64,000 nucleotides of DNA from Kitasatospora sp. GP82 (GTDB lineage Bacteria; Actinomycetota; Actinomycetes; Streptomycetales; Streptomycetaceae): contig NZ_JARZAJ010000002.1 in NCBI RefSeq assembly GCF_029892105.1, positions 248,001-312,000 of the forward strand, given 5' to 3'. The translations under genes and the position numbers were made by a program. A model generated the notes under the pieces. That model made no database searches. It worked only from the letters and a program-made list of their open reading frames with translations, and had not been told where the DNA came from. This document shows, in pieces, positions 1 through 8,665 of the stretch (position 1 is its first letter; each line of letters starts with the position of its first letter).

Positions 1-524
1 ATTTCCTGGTGGTCGGCATCGGCCATCTCTGACCACTTCGGTGCGACGACATCACGCAGGAAGGAGCGGATCTCCTGGCTGAGCATGCCCTCCAGCCTGC
101 GGGTCAGTGCAGGGACGCCGGACTCCAAGCCTGTGCGCACCGCGTCGACGATCTCCGGCAAGGCGTTCTTGCGGACCACCTGGATCAGCGGTGGCTGCGC
201 CAGGTGCTGGACCTGTTTCGGCACTCCGGTCCAGAACACTACCGGAACCCACCGTTGAATCATGATCCTCTTGTACACCTCACGCCCTCGCTCGGCTGCC
301 GCTACTGCGGGTCCTCCGGCCGAGTTGTCCTTCACATCGAGCACCACGAGGTCGAACGACTTGGTCATCAAGAGCTGCTCGCCACGGTCGAAGCTCGTCT
401 CGATGTCGCATTTCACCGGCGGAAGGCCGGAGACCGGGGCTTCAAGCCGGATCGCGAGCTTGGCGGCAAACTCCTCCTCATCGTCGATGATGAGGATCCG
501 GAAGGCGGGTGCCTCCGTGGTCAT
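1..524 (-). CDS. Receiver-domain response regulator, 3' end beyond the window
   Basis: An open frame of at least 174 residues runs off the left edge. It has the full receiver signature: an acidic pair D14/D15 after a hydrophobic strand, phospho-acceptor D63 in VVLDV, switch threonine T99 in VVFWTG and lysine K119 in VRKN. It should therefore accept a phosphoryl group. The ATG overlaps the stop of the upstream kinase/ATPase gene as ATGA, and a GAAGGAGA ribosome site lies just before it, so the two genes are translationally coupled. Whether an output domain follows cannot be seen. Inferred role: partner of the neighbouring histidine-kinase-like ATPase in a restriction-modification island. Confidence 0.85.
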   Translation of the reverse strand, partial: MTTEAPAFRILIIDDEEEFAAKLAIRLEAPVSGLPPVKCDIETSFDRGEQLLMTKSFDLVVLDVKDNSAGGPAVAAAERGREVYKRIMIQRWVPVVFWTGVPKQVQHLAQPPLIQVVRKNALPEIVDAVRTGLESGVPALTRRLEGMLSQEIRSFLRDVVAPKWSEMADADHQE

Positions 525-2782
525 CCGAGTCTCCTTCGAAGGCGGATCCTGAAACAGGCGCCGGATAGTGGGCCAGATGACATCAGCGCGAGGTCACCGT
601 TGTAGAAGTCCTCGACAATGGTCCCGGCGATGCTCAGCCCGAGACCGACTCCGTCAGGTTTATCGCTAAAATAGGTGTCGAAGATCAGTTCGCGGATCTC
701 TTCCCGGACTCCTGGGCCGCTGTCGCTGACCAGGATGGTCACAGCGTCCTCGCCATCGCGGCTTGTATGAATCGCGATATTGCGATCCGCGTCTTCCGGC
801 AGCGTCGACATCCAGTAGATCGAGTTGCCAACCAGGTTGACGATCACGGTGATGATGTCGCTGGGCTCGGCAGTGATGACCTCGTCCTGGCCGATGACCT
901 TGACTGTGATGCCAGCCTTCTTGAGCACCTCCTCGTGCACCGACACACCGTCACGGATCGCTGACTGCAACGAAATTTTCCTCGGAGTCTCTCGTCGCCT
1001 GCCGCTCAGCGGTTCTATGCGGCTGAACAGCTTGTCCAACGCATCCGACTGCGCGGTAAAGCCAGCCTGCATCTTCGAAAGAGCCTGTGAGAGAAGGGGA
1101 TCGGAGACCGCCACACTGTCGACCGCTTCTTCAAGCTCTCCGAGCAGGAAGGCGATCTTGGTCAGAGCAGTGCGCCCGTCGTGGAGGATGACATCGACCA
1201 ACGCGCCGAGCGAGGCGAGGCGCGAGAAGCGGGAGAGAACCTCCTGTACCTTTTCGACGTTCTCCCGGAGGCTCTCGGTGGCCGCGTCCAGCGCACGCCC
1301 CAACTCCAAGTCGTCAGGGTATTTCTGGCTGACGATGCCACGGAGCGGGTCAAGCGTGAACGCGTCGAAGATGCCGTGACCGCGCTCCCGCTCCGCAGGG
1401 CTGCCGGGGGCATCATCCGAGACCCGCTCGGCGCGTCGGAGCTTGTAACGCCGGGTTTCCAGCTCGTTGGCACAGTCGAGCATCAGTGCCTTGAGGTCCT
1501 CAAAGGCCGGCGAGTCGATCAGACCCTCACGGTGTGAGCGGTCCTGCAGACCTGGATTGTGATCAGCGCTGATGTAGACGAAGCCCATCAGCTGATTGTT
1601 GGACAGACGCATCGTCGGGTTGTTGACGCGGCGCTGATCCAGGATCAGCCAGTCGAACTCCGGCTCACCGAAGGGCTGTACCCGGAACCCGTCCCGGTAA
1701 AGGGCCACGCCGGAGTTCGCACGGATCAGAGCCCGCAGCTCGGTGACGTTCTTGGCCCCGAGGTCCACCTGCGTCAGCTTCCGAAGAGACGGAGCATCGA
1801 GGTCCCAGGCGCGAAGGTCGATCTTGAGGGGACCGCAGGACGGAGCATGCCCCTTCACCCGAAGATCCCGGACGATCTGAACATCCTCCGAGCCTCGGGA
1901 AGCCCGGTAGACGAGTTCGGCGTGTCCCTCCGCGTCGATGGAACCGACCAAGCGGTAGTCAGGCCGGGCGAGGGCCTCTCTGGCGCGGACGAATCCCGTC
2001 CGATGTTCGAAAGGGGCGGGGACGTCCAAGTAGATTGAAAACTCCGGGCGGTCCGGGACATCCAGTTCAGCCGAGGGAGCAGGCGGCACCAACCGGGAGA
2101 GCGCGTACCAGAGTTGATCAATGGATGTCTCGGTCCACTGCTGGCGCAGCTCGCGAAGCCTGACGACGGTCCCGTGTGGTGTGCGGCCCTGTGTCTGCAC
2201 CGCCTCAATGGCGGCAGCGCGCTCCTTGCCGAGCGCTCCACGAGTCGCGGCTTCGCTCACGGCGCGGAACAGACGCTGGGCCTCCCCATCGATGTCGAAG
2301 ACCGTGGCCTCGCGGCTCGTCCAATGGATGGCTACATCATCGAGGTACACGTCCTCCTTGGTGAACGCGTCCCAGTCGACCAGTACCTCCGTCTCGACGC
2401 CATCCTCGCGCCGGGTCACGACAGACACCTCGCGTGCCAGGCGTGCTGACGCGAAGCGGCCGATGCCCTTAGCTCCCAGCACCCGGCGCGTTCCGCTCTC
2501 GCTGCGGGGAGCGCGCTGCCGGTGGGACGTCGCGACCTCCATCCACGAACCCTGGACTGTCTCCGGACGCATGCCGTGGCCGTCGTCCCACACCTCGACG
2601 GCACCCTTGCCCTTCTCGAGGGGGCCGACGAAGCGGATCACCACGAGGCCGGCGTCCGCGTCGTAGGAGTTCTTGACAAGTTCGACGAGGGCGACGCGTT
2701 CGTTGCTGATCAGCTCTTCGCCAAGCGTTTGCATCAACCGGGCTCGTGGCCTGAGCTGGGCACTCGTGTATTCAGAGGGCAA
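521..2782 (-). CDS. Two-GHKL ATPase: MORC/paraMORC-like N-terminus and histidine-kinase C-terminus
   Basis: The 753-residue protein has two GHKL ATPase modules. The first has an N-box (E34, N38), DDGHGM at 66-71 and GAKGIGRF at 103-110, followed by an S5-like region with RRVNNPT and HREGLI near 385-422, as in MORC/MutL-like ATPases. The second has an H-box-like segment ILHDGR with H534, an N-box near N649-N653, DSGPGV near 687 and GVGLGLS near 711, as in sensor kinases. No membrane segment is seen, so it should be cytoplasmic. The next gene is a receiver protein overlapping by 4 bases. GHKL ATPases of this kind are known neighbours of C5 methyltransferases and nucleases. The signal sensed and the ATPase role are unknown. 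Confidence 0.85.
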   Translation of the reverse strand: MPSEYTSAQLRPRARLMQTLGEELISNERVALVELVKNSYDADAGLVVIRFVGPLEKGKGAVEVWDDGHGMRPETVQGSWMEVATSHRQRAPRSESGTRRVLGAKGIGRFASARLAREVSVVTRREDGVETEVLVDWDAFTKEDVYLDDVAIHWTSREATVFDIDGEAQRLFRAVSEAATRGALGKERAAAIEAVQTQGRTPHGTVVRLRELRQQWTETSIDQLWYALSRLVPPAPSAELDVPDRPEFSIYLDVPAPFEHRTGFVRAREALARPDYRLVGSIDAEGHAELVYRASRGSEDVQIVRDLRVKGHAPSCGPLKIDLRAWDLDAPSLRKLTQVDLGAKNVTELRALIRANSGVALYRDGFRVQPFGEPEFDWLILDQRRVNNPTMRLSNNQLMGFVYISADHNPGLQDRSHREGLIDSPAFEDLKALMLDCANELETRRYKLRRAERVSDDAPGSPAERERGHGIFDAFTLDPLRGIVSQKYPDDLELGRALDAATESLRENVEKVQEVLSRFSRLASLGALVDVILHDGRTALTKIAFLLGELEEAVDSVAVSDPLLSQALSKMQAGFTAQSDALDKLFSRIEPLSGRRRETPRKISLQSAIRDGVSVHEEVLKKAGITVKVIGQDEVITAEPSDIITVIVNLVGNSIYWMSTLPEDADRNIAIHTSRDGEDAVTILVSDSGPGVREEIRELIFDTYFSDKPDGVGLGLSIAGTIVEDFYNGDLALMSSGPLSGACFRIRLRRRLG

Positions 2783-3094
2783 CGAGACTCCAGCATGCCT
2801 ATCGTTTGGCCGATTTGAGTAGCGAGGCAGGACAGTTGCCCGCAGGGTGACTCGAAGGAGCGGTTGGACGCCCGAACGAGCGGTACGAGCTCAAGAGTCT
2901 CCTCGGCACTCAATGGGACTTTACATCGATTCGGGCAACTCGGGGCAGTGGTTGGACACTTACAAATCAGTCAGATGTCACAAGTTGGGGCATCTGAACC
3001 AGAGAACTCGATCGTTCACGTGCATGCCGTGGTCTGCAGGTCTGCTGCTTCTCGTCAGCGACGATCTCCCTTCAAAGCTAGGCGGGGTGGTGAT

Positions 3095-3610
3095 TGACCG
3101 CGCTGTGCAGCGCTGGGACGGCCTCTGCGCCCAGCCTGGTGGCCACCGCCGTCGGGAGTATCGCCGAGCTTCTTGGTGTCTACTTGCACCAACTCGCCCG
3201 GGTCGGTGTGTTCGTAGCGTCGGATGACCCCGCTGGCGGTGCGGTCGAGGTGAGCCAGGGGCGAGTCGGTAGCGGGTCAGGACCCGATGACCGGTCCCAT
3301 CCCAGCAGGAATGTAATCCGGGCTGGGCCCTAGCGACGCGGCACGCGGACCTTGTTGATTCTGCGCTCGGTGCGGACAGAGGCCCGACGTGTGCTGTGGC
3401 GCGGGCGCGAGGAAGGTCGCCTATGCCCGCCTCGCCCAGTTAGCGATGGCGGTCGGCCCAGCGCTAGCCGTGGCCGGGGAAACCTCGAAGCACTCGCAGC
3501 GCGACGCAGTGGCCGGCCTTCGTCGACCGCAGTGGGCCCGGCGCAGACGTCCGACTCTCGATCAGGGGCGCGTTACGGCGTGCCACGAGGGCCTTGCTGC
3601 GCGCCGGTGC
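3095..3610 (-). mobile_element. Decayed IS481-family transposase remnant
   Basis: The 979-base stretch 2783-3761 has no intact gene but holds scattered pieces of one protein in shifting minus-strand frames. Around 3590-3540 it reads VARRNAPLIESRT; around 3470-3420 a helix-turn-helix piece FEVSPATASAG; around 3280-3100 LAHLDRTASGVIRRYEHTD followed by GELVQVDTKKLGDTPDGGG. These match in order the N-terminal HTH and the start of the catalytic DDE domain of IS481 transposases, where the VD of VQVDTKK is catalytic. An in-frame TGA precedes the LAHLDR block and the rest of the catalytic domain is missing. No clear terminal inverted repeat was found. Confidence 0.6.
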
Positions 3611-3761
3611 AAATGTCGCAATCCATACCGAGCCAGATGGCCCTCGCCCACTTCAAGATCACTCAGCGGTGACCCCGTCACCGACCACTGCAGTCACTGC
3701 CGATAGCGCGCCAATGCGCTGAACTCGCGTACCTGTCGGCAGAGTTCGGCATGATGGACTC

Positions 3762-4394
3762 ATGATTCCTGAGTTCGATGTGCAGATCCAAAGCAACTAC
3801 GACTTGAGTACGCTGCGTGTCGGCCTGACAGCCGAAGATGTGTCCGAGGGGTTCACTGAACATCATCAGTACGAGTGCATTGGGCTTCCGAGCTGGGACG
3901 ATGCCGAAGAGTGCCTGAGAGCTGAGGCCGAAGTCATGGATCAAGCCCAGAAGTCCGCAGCTCCGGACGGCGTCGAAGCAATTCTCGATGACCTGATGGA
4001 GACCGACGATGTTGGATACGCCGAGATGACGACGTATTCCTTCTTCGGAAATGACGTTGGCGTGGCCGGTCTCAGCGTGGCGCTCGGAGCAGCACGGGTT
4101 GCCACCTTCTACTCCTGCTCGAGCGGCTTGGGGAAGCAGCATCATTCCGAGTACCCCATGGTTGGCGCGGTTCCTGACCATCCCCGCGCTGTCCTGCTCG
4201 CTGAGCTGATCGAGCAGAACGGCTGCGGTGTCGGCCAGGAGTTGGGGCGCTGGTACATATACGGCCGCTCAATCTGGGATATGCACGCCCTGGCCAAGGC
4301 GATTCTCACTGAAAGGGACATGTTCGATAGCCTGCCCCGACCATCTTGGGTGAAGGGGCTTGCCGAGCTCCTTGAAGAGATGGAGATGGAATAG
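3762..4394 (+). CDS. Hypothetical 210-residue protein in the restriction-modification locus
   Basis: Family not recognised. The frame starts at ATG 3762 and encodes an acidic soluble protein with no signal peptide or membrane segment. It contains LTAEDVSEGF, a central TYSFFGNDVGVAGLSVALG segment and an acidic C-terminus LAELLEEMEME. Base composition is less GC-rich at third positions than the core genes to the right, as in the rest of this island. It is the only plus-strand gene between the methyltransferase and the ATPase/kinase, so it has its own promoter and may be independent cargo, or an inhibitor or effector of the defence locus. No function is assigned. Confidence 0.6.
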   Translation: MIPEFDVQIQSNYDLSTLRVGLTAEDVSEGFTEHHQYECIGLPSWDDAEECLRAEAEVMDQAQKSAAPDGVEAILDDLMETDDVGYAEMTTYSFFGNDVGVAGLSVALGAARVATFYSCSSGLGKQHHSEYPMVGAVPDHPRAVLLAELIEQNGCGVGQELGRWYIYGRSIWDMHALAKAILTERDMFDSLPRPSWVKGLAELLEEMEME

Positions 4395-4624
4395 GACAAA
4401 GGCTGAACCCGTCATTTCTGCCGTCTTCCATGCCCCCGCTGGGCACTGTCATGCACTGCGCCCGGCCCGCAGGAAGGAAAGTATCCGTGGATGGATATCA
4501 GCCGAGGCAGGACGAGGAAGGGAGCAGTAAGGGGAATGCGGTGAACGCGATTGGACAACACCTATTGGCTATGACAGGGAGCGAGCCCTCGATTTTTGGA
4601 ATCGTGGCGCGCATGGAGAAGCAA
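4395..4624. other. Intergenic region between convergent genes
   Basis: About 230 bases separate the 3' ends of the 210-residue gene and the methyltransferase gene. No gene or strong hairpin was recognised. Confidence 0.4.
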
Positions 4625-6547
4625 CTACTCAGTAACAACGGCCTTCATGTCATCGTCAAGCAGCGTGGTTTCTCGCTGTGGGCAGTAGGTCCGCAGCGGA
4701 CAGCTTCCACAAACGGGCTCACTGTCGTGGCACATATTCGCCCCGATCAGGCGCAGCGCAGCCATGCGCAGCGGGGCATCATCGCCTGCACCAACCAGCT
4801 TTACCATGTTTACCCGGCCATCGCTGAGCCGGTTGGTCTGGTGGGCAGTGCTGTCATTGACGCGAGCGGCGACTCGGAGTGATCCCTGGCCGATCAGCAA
4901 TAGATCCTGTCCGCTCAACAGCCGGAATAGTGCAAGCTCGGCTGGCTTCAGCTGAAGCAGCTCAGGTACATCGTCCAGCTTGCGCCACGCTGCAACGTTG
5001 TCGACGAGCGGCGTGAGCCGCTCCAGGCGCTTGACCGCGGCAGAGCTGGGGGCCAACGCGATCATCTTCGCGAGCATCGTGCTGGTAAGGGTGCTGGAGG
5101 TCCGCACGATACCGAAGACCTCCGCCAGCACGCCGCTTTTGACTTTCGCCCCTGAGAGCACAGCCGCTACAGCGGCATGGACAGGACGGGCCTTGGCAGC
5201 TGGCAGGTGGTACCAGTCGCCACCGTTGCGCTGTCGTTGCGCCCAGTCCGTCAAGGTGGCACGGACTTCGCGCCAGTAGGGTGTGAGGCCGCCAGCGGGG
5301 GCTTCAACACCGTCCACTGGTAGCAGGACCTCGGCGGCGGCCTGTCCAAGCATGGGAGGTACGGCGTTGCCGATCTGTCGGAACGCATCGCTTCGGACGC
5401 CGGCGAAGCGGAAGTCGTCCGGGAAGGTCTGGATCCGTGCCGCCTCACGCACGGTGAGAGTCCGATGCTGCTCGGGGTGGATGTACCAGTACCCGTCCTT
5501 GGCGATGTGGGCAGTGATGGTCCTACTGAGCTCTTCCCAGTCAAGGCGCTTGTACTTGTCAGTGAAGTTGTCGGCCTTGTACCGGCGCAGTTCCTCAGGC
5601 ACCTGGGTATACAGGGTCTTGGAGGTCATCCCCTCGTAGATCTGCATGTCGTCCTCGCGGACGCCCCGAGTCATGTGGTCCCAGATCTTTCCGCGAGGGG
5701 CGTCTTTGCGCATCTGGCTGACGAACTCGGATGCCTTGCGCGGCTTGCTGTACGGGAGAACGCGTGCGCCCTTATTGAAGGGGGGCAGAGAGGGGAGGTC
5801 TCCGATGGCGTCACGCACGGTGGTCCAGGATTTCTGGGCCTCGGGCCATTCAAAGCGGTCCAGGTCGTTGCGGGCGTGCAGGATCAAGCGCTTGCGGTGC
5901 TGGGGAACGCCGTAGTTCCATGCGTCGGCGAGGCGGACCTGGGTCGCGTAGCCGCAGTCCTCCAGCCTCTCCTCGATGATGCGGATGACCCGGAAATCAT
6001 CGCTGAGGCCCATGTCAGGGACATTCTCCATCAGCACAGCGCGCGGCTTGAGCTGCATGACGATGTCCAGGTAGGCGTTCCAGAGCTCCTTGCGGAGATC
6101 CTGTGGGTCTCGGCCGTGCTTCTCTACAAGACTGCGGATCTTGCTTCGACCCGCGCGGCTGAACGGCTGGCAGGGCGGTCCTCCGGCAACAAGGTCGATC
6201 TTGGCCGGTTTCAGTATTTCGACGAGTCGTGCACGCTCGTCCGGGTCGCCGAGATCCATGTGCAGGCTGAGGCCCGGGAAGTTAGCGGCGTGCGTCTCAA
6301 GGGCACGCTCGTTGAAATCTACGGCGGCAGCCACAGTCCAGCCGGCCCGCTTGAGGCCCAAGCTCAGCCCACCTGCGCCTGAGAAGAGGTCTACGGCCAA
6401 GAGCTCGTCGCCCTTGAGGCTCTCGACCCAAGCGGCGAAAGTCTCCGGGGTGCAGCTTTGCTCGTGCGGGCCCAGCGCGAGGTAGTCGCTCCGCTCGAGG
6501 GGCACACCGTAGAAGTCCCCCACCACCGACCTCCGACCGAACGACAT
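4625..6547 (-). CDS. C5-cytosine DNA methyltransferase with C-terminal endonuclease III-like Fe-S domain
   Basis: The 640-residue protein has the C5 methyltransferase motifs in order: motif I DLFSGAGG (53-60), motif IV GGPPCQPFS (122-130, nucleophile C126), motif VI ENVP (174-177), motif VIII QHRKRL (216-221), a target-recognition region around 250-345 and motif X RQIGNAVPP (390-398). About 240 residues follow. This tail ends in C606-x6-C613-x2-C616-x5-C622, exactly the [4Fe-4S] cysteine spacing of endonuclease III-type HhH glycosylases. I do not see a clear HhH lysine/aspartate pair, so the tail may bind DNA without glycosylase activity. It lies downstream of vsr and a GIY-YIG nuclease on the same strand. 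Role: modification enzyme of the island; target site unknown. Confidence 0.9.
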   Translation of the reverse strand: MSFGRRSVVGDFYGVPLERSDYLALGPHEQSCTPETFAAWVESLKGDELLAVDLFSGAGGLSLGLKRAGWTVAAAVDFNERALETHAANFPGLSLHMDLGDPDERARLVEILKPAKIDLVAGGPPCQPFSRAGRSKIRSLVEKHGRDPQDLRKELWNAYLDIVMQLKPRAVLMENVPDMGLSDDFRVIRIIEERLEDCGYATQVRLADAWNYGVPQHRKRLILHARNDLDRFEWPEAQKSWTTVRDAIGDLPSLPPFNKGARVLPYSKPRKASEFVSQMRKDAPRGKIWDHMTRGVREDDMQIYEGMTSKTLYTQVPEELRRYKADNFTDKYKRLDWEELSRTITAHIAKDGYWYIHPEQHRTLTVREAARIQTFPDDFRFAGVRSDAFRQIGNAVPPMLGQAAAEVLLPVDGVEAPAGGLTPYWREVRATLTDWAQRQRNGGDWYHLPAAKARPVHAAVAAVLSGAKVKSGVLAEVFGIVRTSSTLTSTMLAKMIALAPSSAAVKRLERLTPLVDNVAAWRKLDDVPELLQLKPAELALFRLLSGQDLLLIGQGSLRVAARVNDSTAHQTNRLSDGRVNMVKLVGAGDDAPLRMAALRLIGANMCHDSEPVCGSCPLRTYCPQRETTLLDDDMKAVVTE

Positions 6548-6599
6548 GAATGGCTATCAGGACAGCGTGGAACAGGGCAACCTACCACTACGACCGCCC

Positions 6600-6989
6600 C
6601 TACGCCCACCGAGTTTGATCGGTGCGAGCGTCTCGTGGATCATACGATCCACCCTCTAGGCGGTCCTTCGTGGGTGTTTCCACAAGTCCGCAGTGCCTCT
6701 GCCGAGCCAAACCGGTCATCATCGCACGTAGTCCCAGGCGCCCCAATCGTAGGGCATGACAGCGGTTCACGCCGCCATCGAGCCAGCGAACTTTGCTCGA
6801 GACCGCGACAAATCGGATGGCAGGTGGCACTGTCCCCGGGGCGATGGAGAACGGCTCCCCGAGCTCCATGATGCGGATCGTCTGGTGCTCGTACCGTTCG
6901 CAGATCCGCTGGATCATCTGCTTCACCGCCTCCGTCGGAGGAGGAAGGGCCTCTGCGCACACCTTCTTGACAGATGTCGTGAGAGCCAA
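6600..6989 (-). CDS. Small unknown ORF between vsr and the methyltransferase gene, possibly a remnant
   Basis: A 129-codon frame with a likely TTG start at 6989 lies between vsr and the methyltransferase gene, 52 bases from the latter. The first 75 residues look protein-like, with a helical stretch AVKQMIQRICERYEHQTIR and PPAIRFVAVSSKV, while the last third is Arg-rich and could be out of frame. It may be a small subunit of the restriction locus or the shortened end of a larger lost gene. I recognise no family. The gap 6990-7113 toward vsr contains nothing clear. Confidence 0.4.
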   Translation of the reverse strand: MALTTSVKKVCAEALPPPTEAVKQMIQRICERYEHQTIRIMELGEPFSIAPGTVPPAIRFVAVSSKVRWLDGGVNRCHALRLGRLGLRAMMTGLARQRHCGLVETPTKDRLEGGSYDPRDARTDQTRWA

Positions 6990-7113
6990 CGCTTGCCCGA
7001 GCAGGCATGCAGATCAGTGGTGCGGGCTTCAAGGTCACCACGGTCGTTGGACCCGACTGACGGCCCGCCCATCAGCCGGGCTCATGCGAATCCGGCACTC
7101 CAAACGCCCCAGG

Positions 7114-7542
7114 TCAGCGACTACTCGCTGAGCGCTTCGCACGGACCTGGTCTGTAATCCGTCGGGCGACATCCGGGGGCGTCTCATGCTCCCAGAACCG
7201 CAGTACCGTCCACCCGGCCGCAGCGAGGTGCTCCGTCGTCTCCCGATCACGAACCTGGTTGCGGTCGAGCTTGGTACGCCACCACTGCGCATTGGCGCGG
7301 GGACTCGTTGCGTGCTGGGGGCAGCCATGCCAGAAGCACCCGTCGAGGAACACCGCGATTCGAACGTCACCGAAAGCGATGTCCATCGTGCGCCGCGGCA
7401 TCCCCGGAACGGGGACGTGCACCCGGTAGCGCAAGCCGCTGCCGTGCAGCAGCCGGCGTACTGCCAGCTCCTGAGCGGTGTCACGAGAAGCCTGGCGGCT
7501 CATGCGTGCGGCGACGGCAGGCGTCGATGCGGTGGGCGACAT
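7114..7542 (-). CDS. vsr: Very short patch repair (Vsr) endonuclease
   Basis: The 142-residue product matches Vsr mismatch endonucleases, which nick 5' of the T in T:G mismatches arising by deamination of 5-methylcytosine at sites of a partner methyltransferase. Visible hallmarks are the catalytic aspartate in RRTMDIAF, the core FLDGCFWHGCP, and FWEHE near the C-terminus. Length is typical. ATG 7542 is preferred over the ATG six codons upstream because CTGGAGAC lies at ribosome-site distance before it. The companion C5 methyltransferase is two genes downstream, the usual pairing. Some actinobacterial Vsr-fold proteins instead act as restriction subunits, which remains possible. Confidence 0.92.
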   Translation of the reverse strand: MSPTASTPAVAARMSRQASRDTAQELAVRRLLHGSGLRYRVHVPVPGMPRRTMDIAFGDVRIAVFLDGCFWHGCPQHATSPRANAQWWRTKLDRNQVRDRETTEHLAAAGWTVLRFWEHETPPDVARRITDQVRAKRSASSR

Positions 7543-7653
7543 ACATCCAGTCTCCAGCACCAGGGCTCGCCTCAGCCATCGCCTCCGAGGAGCAATGCTC
7601 GGGAAGCCCCGGCCACATCAGGTCGGCGGGTACGCCGCGGTACAGATCGCCAA

Positions 7654-8343
7654 CTACCCGACCGCTGACAGTGAGACGGCGGGAAACACCACCCGGCCGT
7701 ACTCCGAGAGAACTACCGGCTCGATAATGGCGTCGCCGGTCGGCACGTCGGCGGTCGCGAGCGTGGACCAGCAGTCCCGGACGCGTTCATAGAGGGCGAA
7801 CAGGCACCCCGCCTGTTGCGCGCCCTTGGACCTGCTCGACTCTAGCTTTCGCGGCCGCCAGTGCCCGTCGCGGTGCCGGCGGCGACTGTTGAGGGGCGGA
7901 CAGAGTTCCACTTGTAGGAGATGTTCGAGCGCGAGGCCACAAACCTCGCCGCCGAGGCCCTCGATGCGCTCCCGCTCCTCAATAGGCAACGCGTCGAGCA
8001 GGCTGGGCCAGCTGACCACGACAACACGCTGCCAAATCTCCGGAGGGATGGTGTTCGCCAAGTGGTGGCTCTCGCCGATCGGAAGATCACGCAGGCGGCG
8101 CTCGCCCTCCTTACTCTGCCCCACGTAGGCAGGACCGTCGCCGTTGAGGTAGATGCCGTACAGCACCGGACCGGAAACTCGATCGTGCGAGTTATAGGGA
8201 TTGGTGAGAAGATCTCCGACACGTGCGGCGAAAGCGAATCGGCGATCCTGCCACTGCTGCAGCGCATCGGCATCCACCGTCAGCGTGCGCAGGGATCCCC
8301 ACCACGCGCGGTACGCCTCTTCGTGCTCCGGTCGTTGAGTCAT
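7654..8343 (-). CDS. GIY-YIG nuclease, probable restriction endonuclease
   Basis: The 229-residue protein carries a GIY-YIG core: GIY at 63-65, YVG at 73-75, basic residues R82-R85, HH at 93-94, E140 in ALEHLL and N152 in PPLNSR. The E-x11-N spacing is that of the GIY-YIG type II enzyme Eco29kI (E142, N154), and total length is also close. It leads a same-strand run GIY-YIG, vsr, small ORF, methyltransferase, so it is the best candidate for the cleaving subunit. The start at 8343 (MTQRPEHEE) is chosen by similarity of layout; ATGs at 8352 and 8376 are possible. Recognition site cannot be deduced. Confidence 0.8.
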   Translation of the reverse strand: MTQRPEHEEAYRAWWGSLRTLTVDADALQQWQDRRFAFAARVGDLLTNPYNSHDRVSGPVLYGIYLNGDGPAYVGQSKEGERRLRDLPIGESHHLANTIPPEIWQRVVVVSWPSLLDALPIEERERIEGLGGEVCGLALEHLLQVELCPPLNSRRRHRDGHWRPRKLESSRSKGAQQAGCLFALYERVRDCWSTLATADVPTGDAIIEPVVLSEYGRVVFPAVSLSAVG

Positions 8344-8439
8344 CCGGCCCATTCTCGCTGACAACCCGACTGACATCACCCTCGACAGCAACAGAGCAGG
8401 AGTCCCTGCTCGTGGAGCCCATCCGAAGAGTTCGGGACT

Positions 8440-8665
8440 GTCCGAAAAAATTTGTGGGCGGTTGGTCATCCGGTGAAGCTGGGACGAGGGGTGTCCTGGC
8501 CGGAGAGGATCAGCGATGCCGAGTTCGGAGCTGGTGGGTCCGCAGGACCCTGAGGGTCGCGGGCGGCCCGCGCAGGCGGGGCTGGATGTTCAGCTGGGTC
8601 GTGAGTTGATGGAGCGGGCCCAGGCGGAGGGCGTGTCTCTGGTGGGCAACGGCGGCCTGCTGGCC
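8440..8665 (+). mobile_element. Left-end remnant of an IS256-family element
   Basis: Codons 1-50 of the frame starting at 8516 read LDVQLGRELMERAQAEG then VSLVGNGGLL, the usual N-terminus of actinobacterial IS256-family transposases. Immediately upstream, GGGACTGTCCGAAAAAAT near 8430-8450 resembles the terminal repeat of such elements. The rest of the transposase is gone and sequence continues in frame into a GNAT acetyltransferase, so a deletion appears to have fused the IS left end to the neighbouring gene. Confidence 0.5.
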
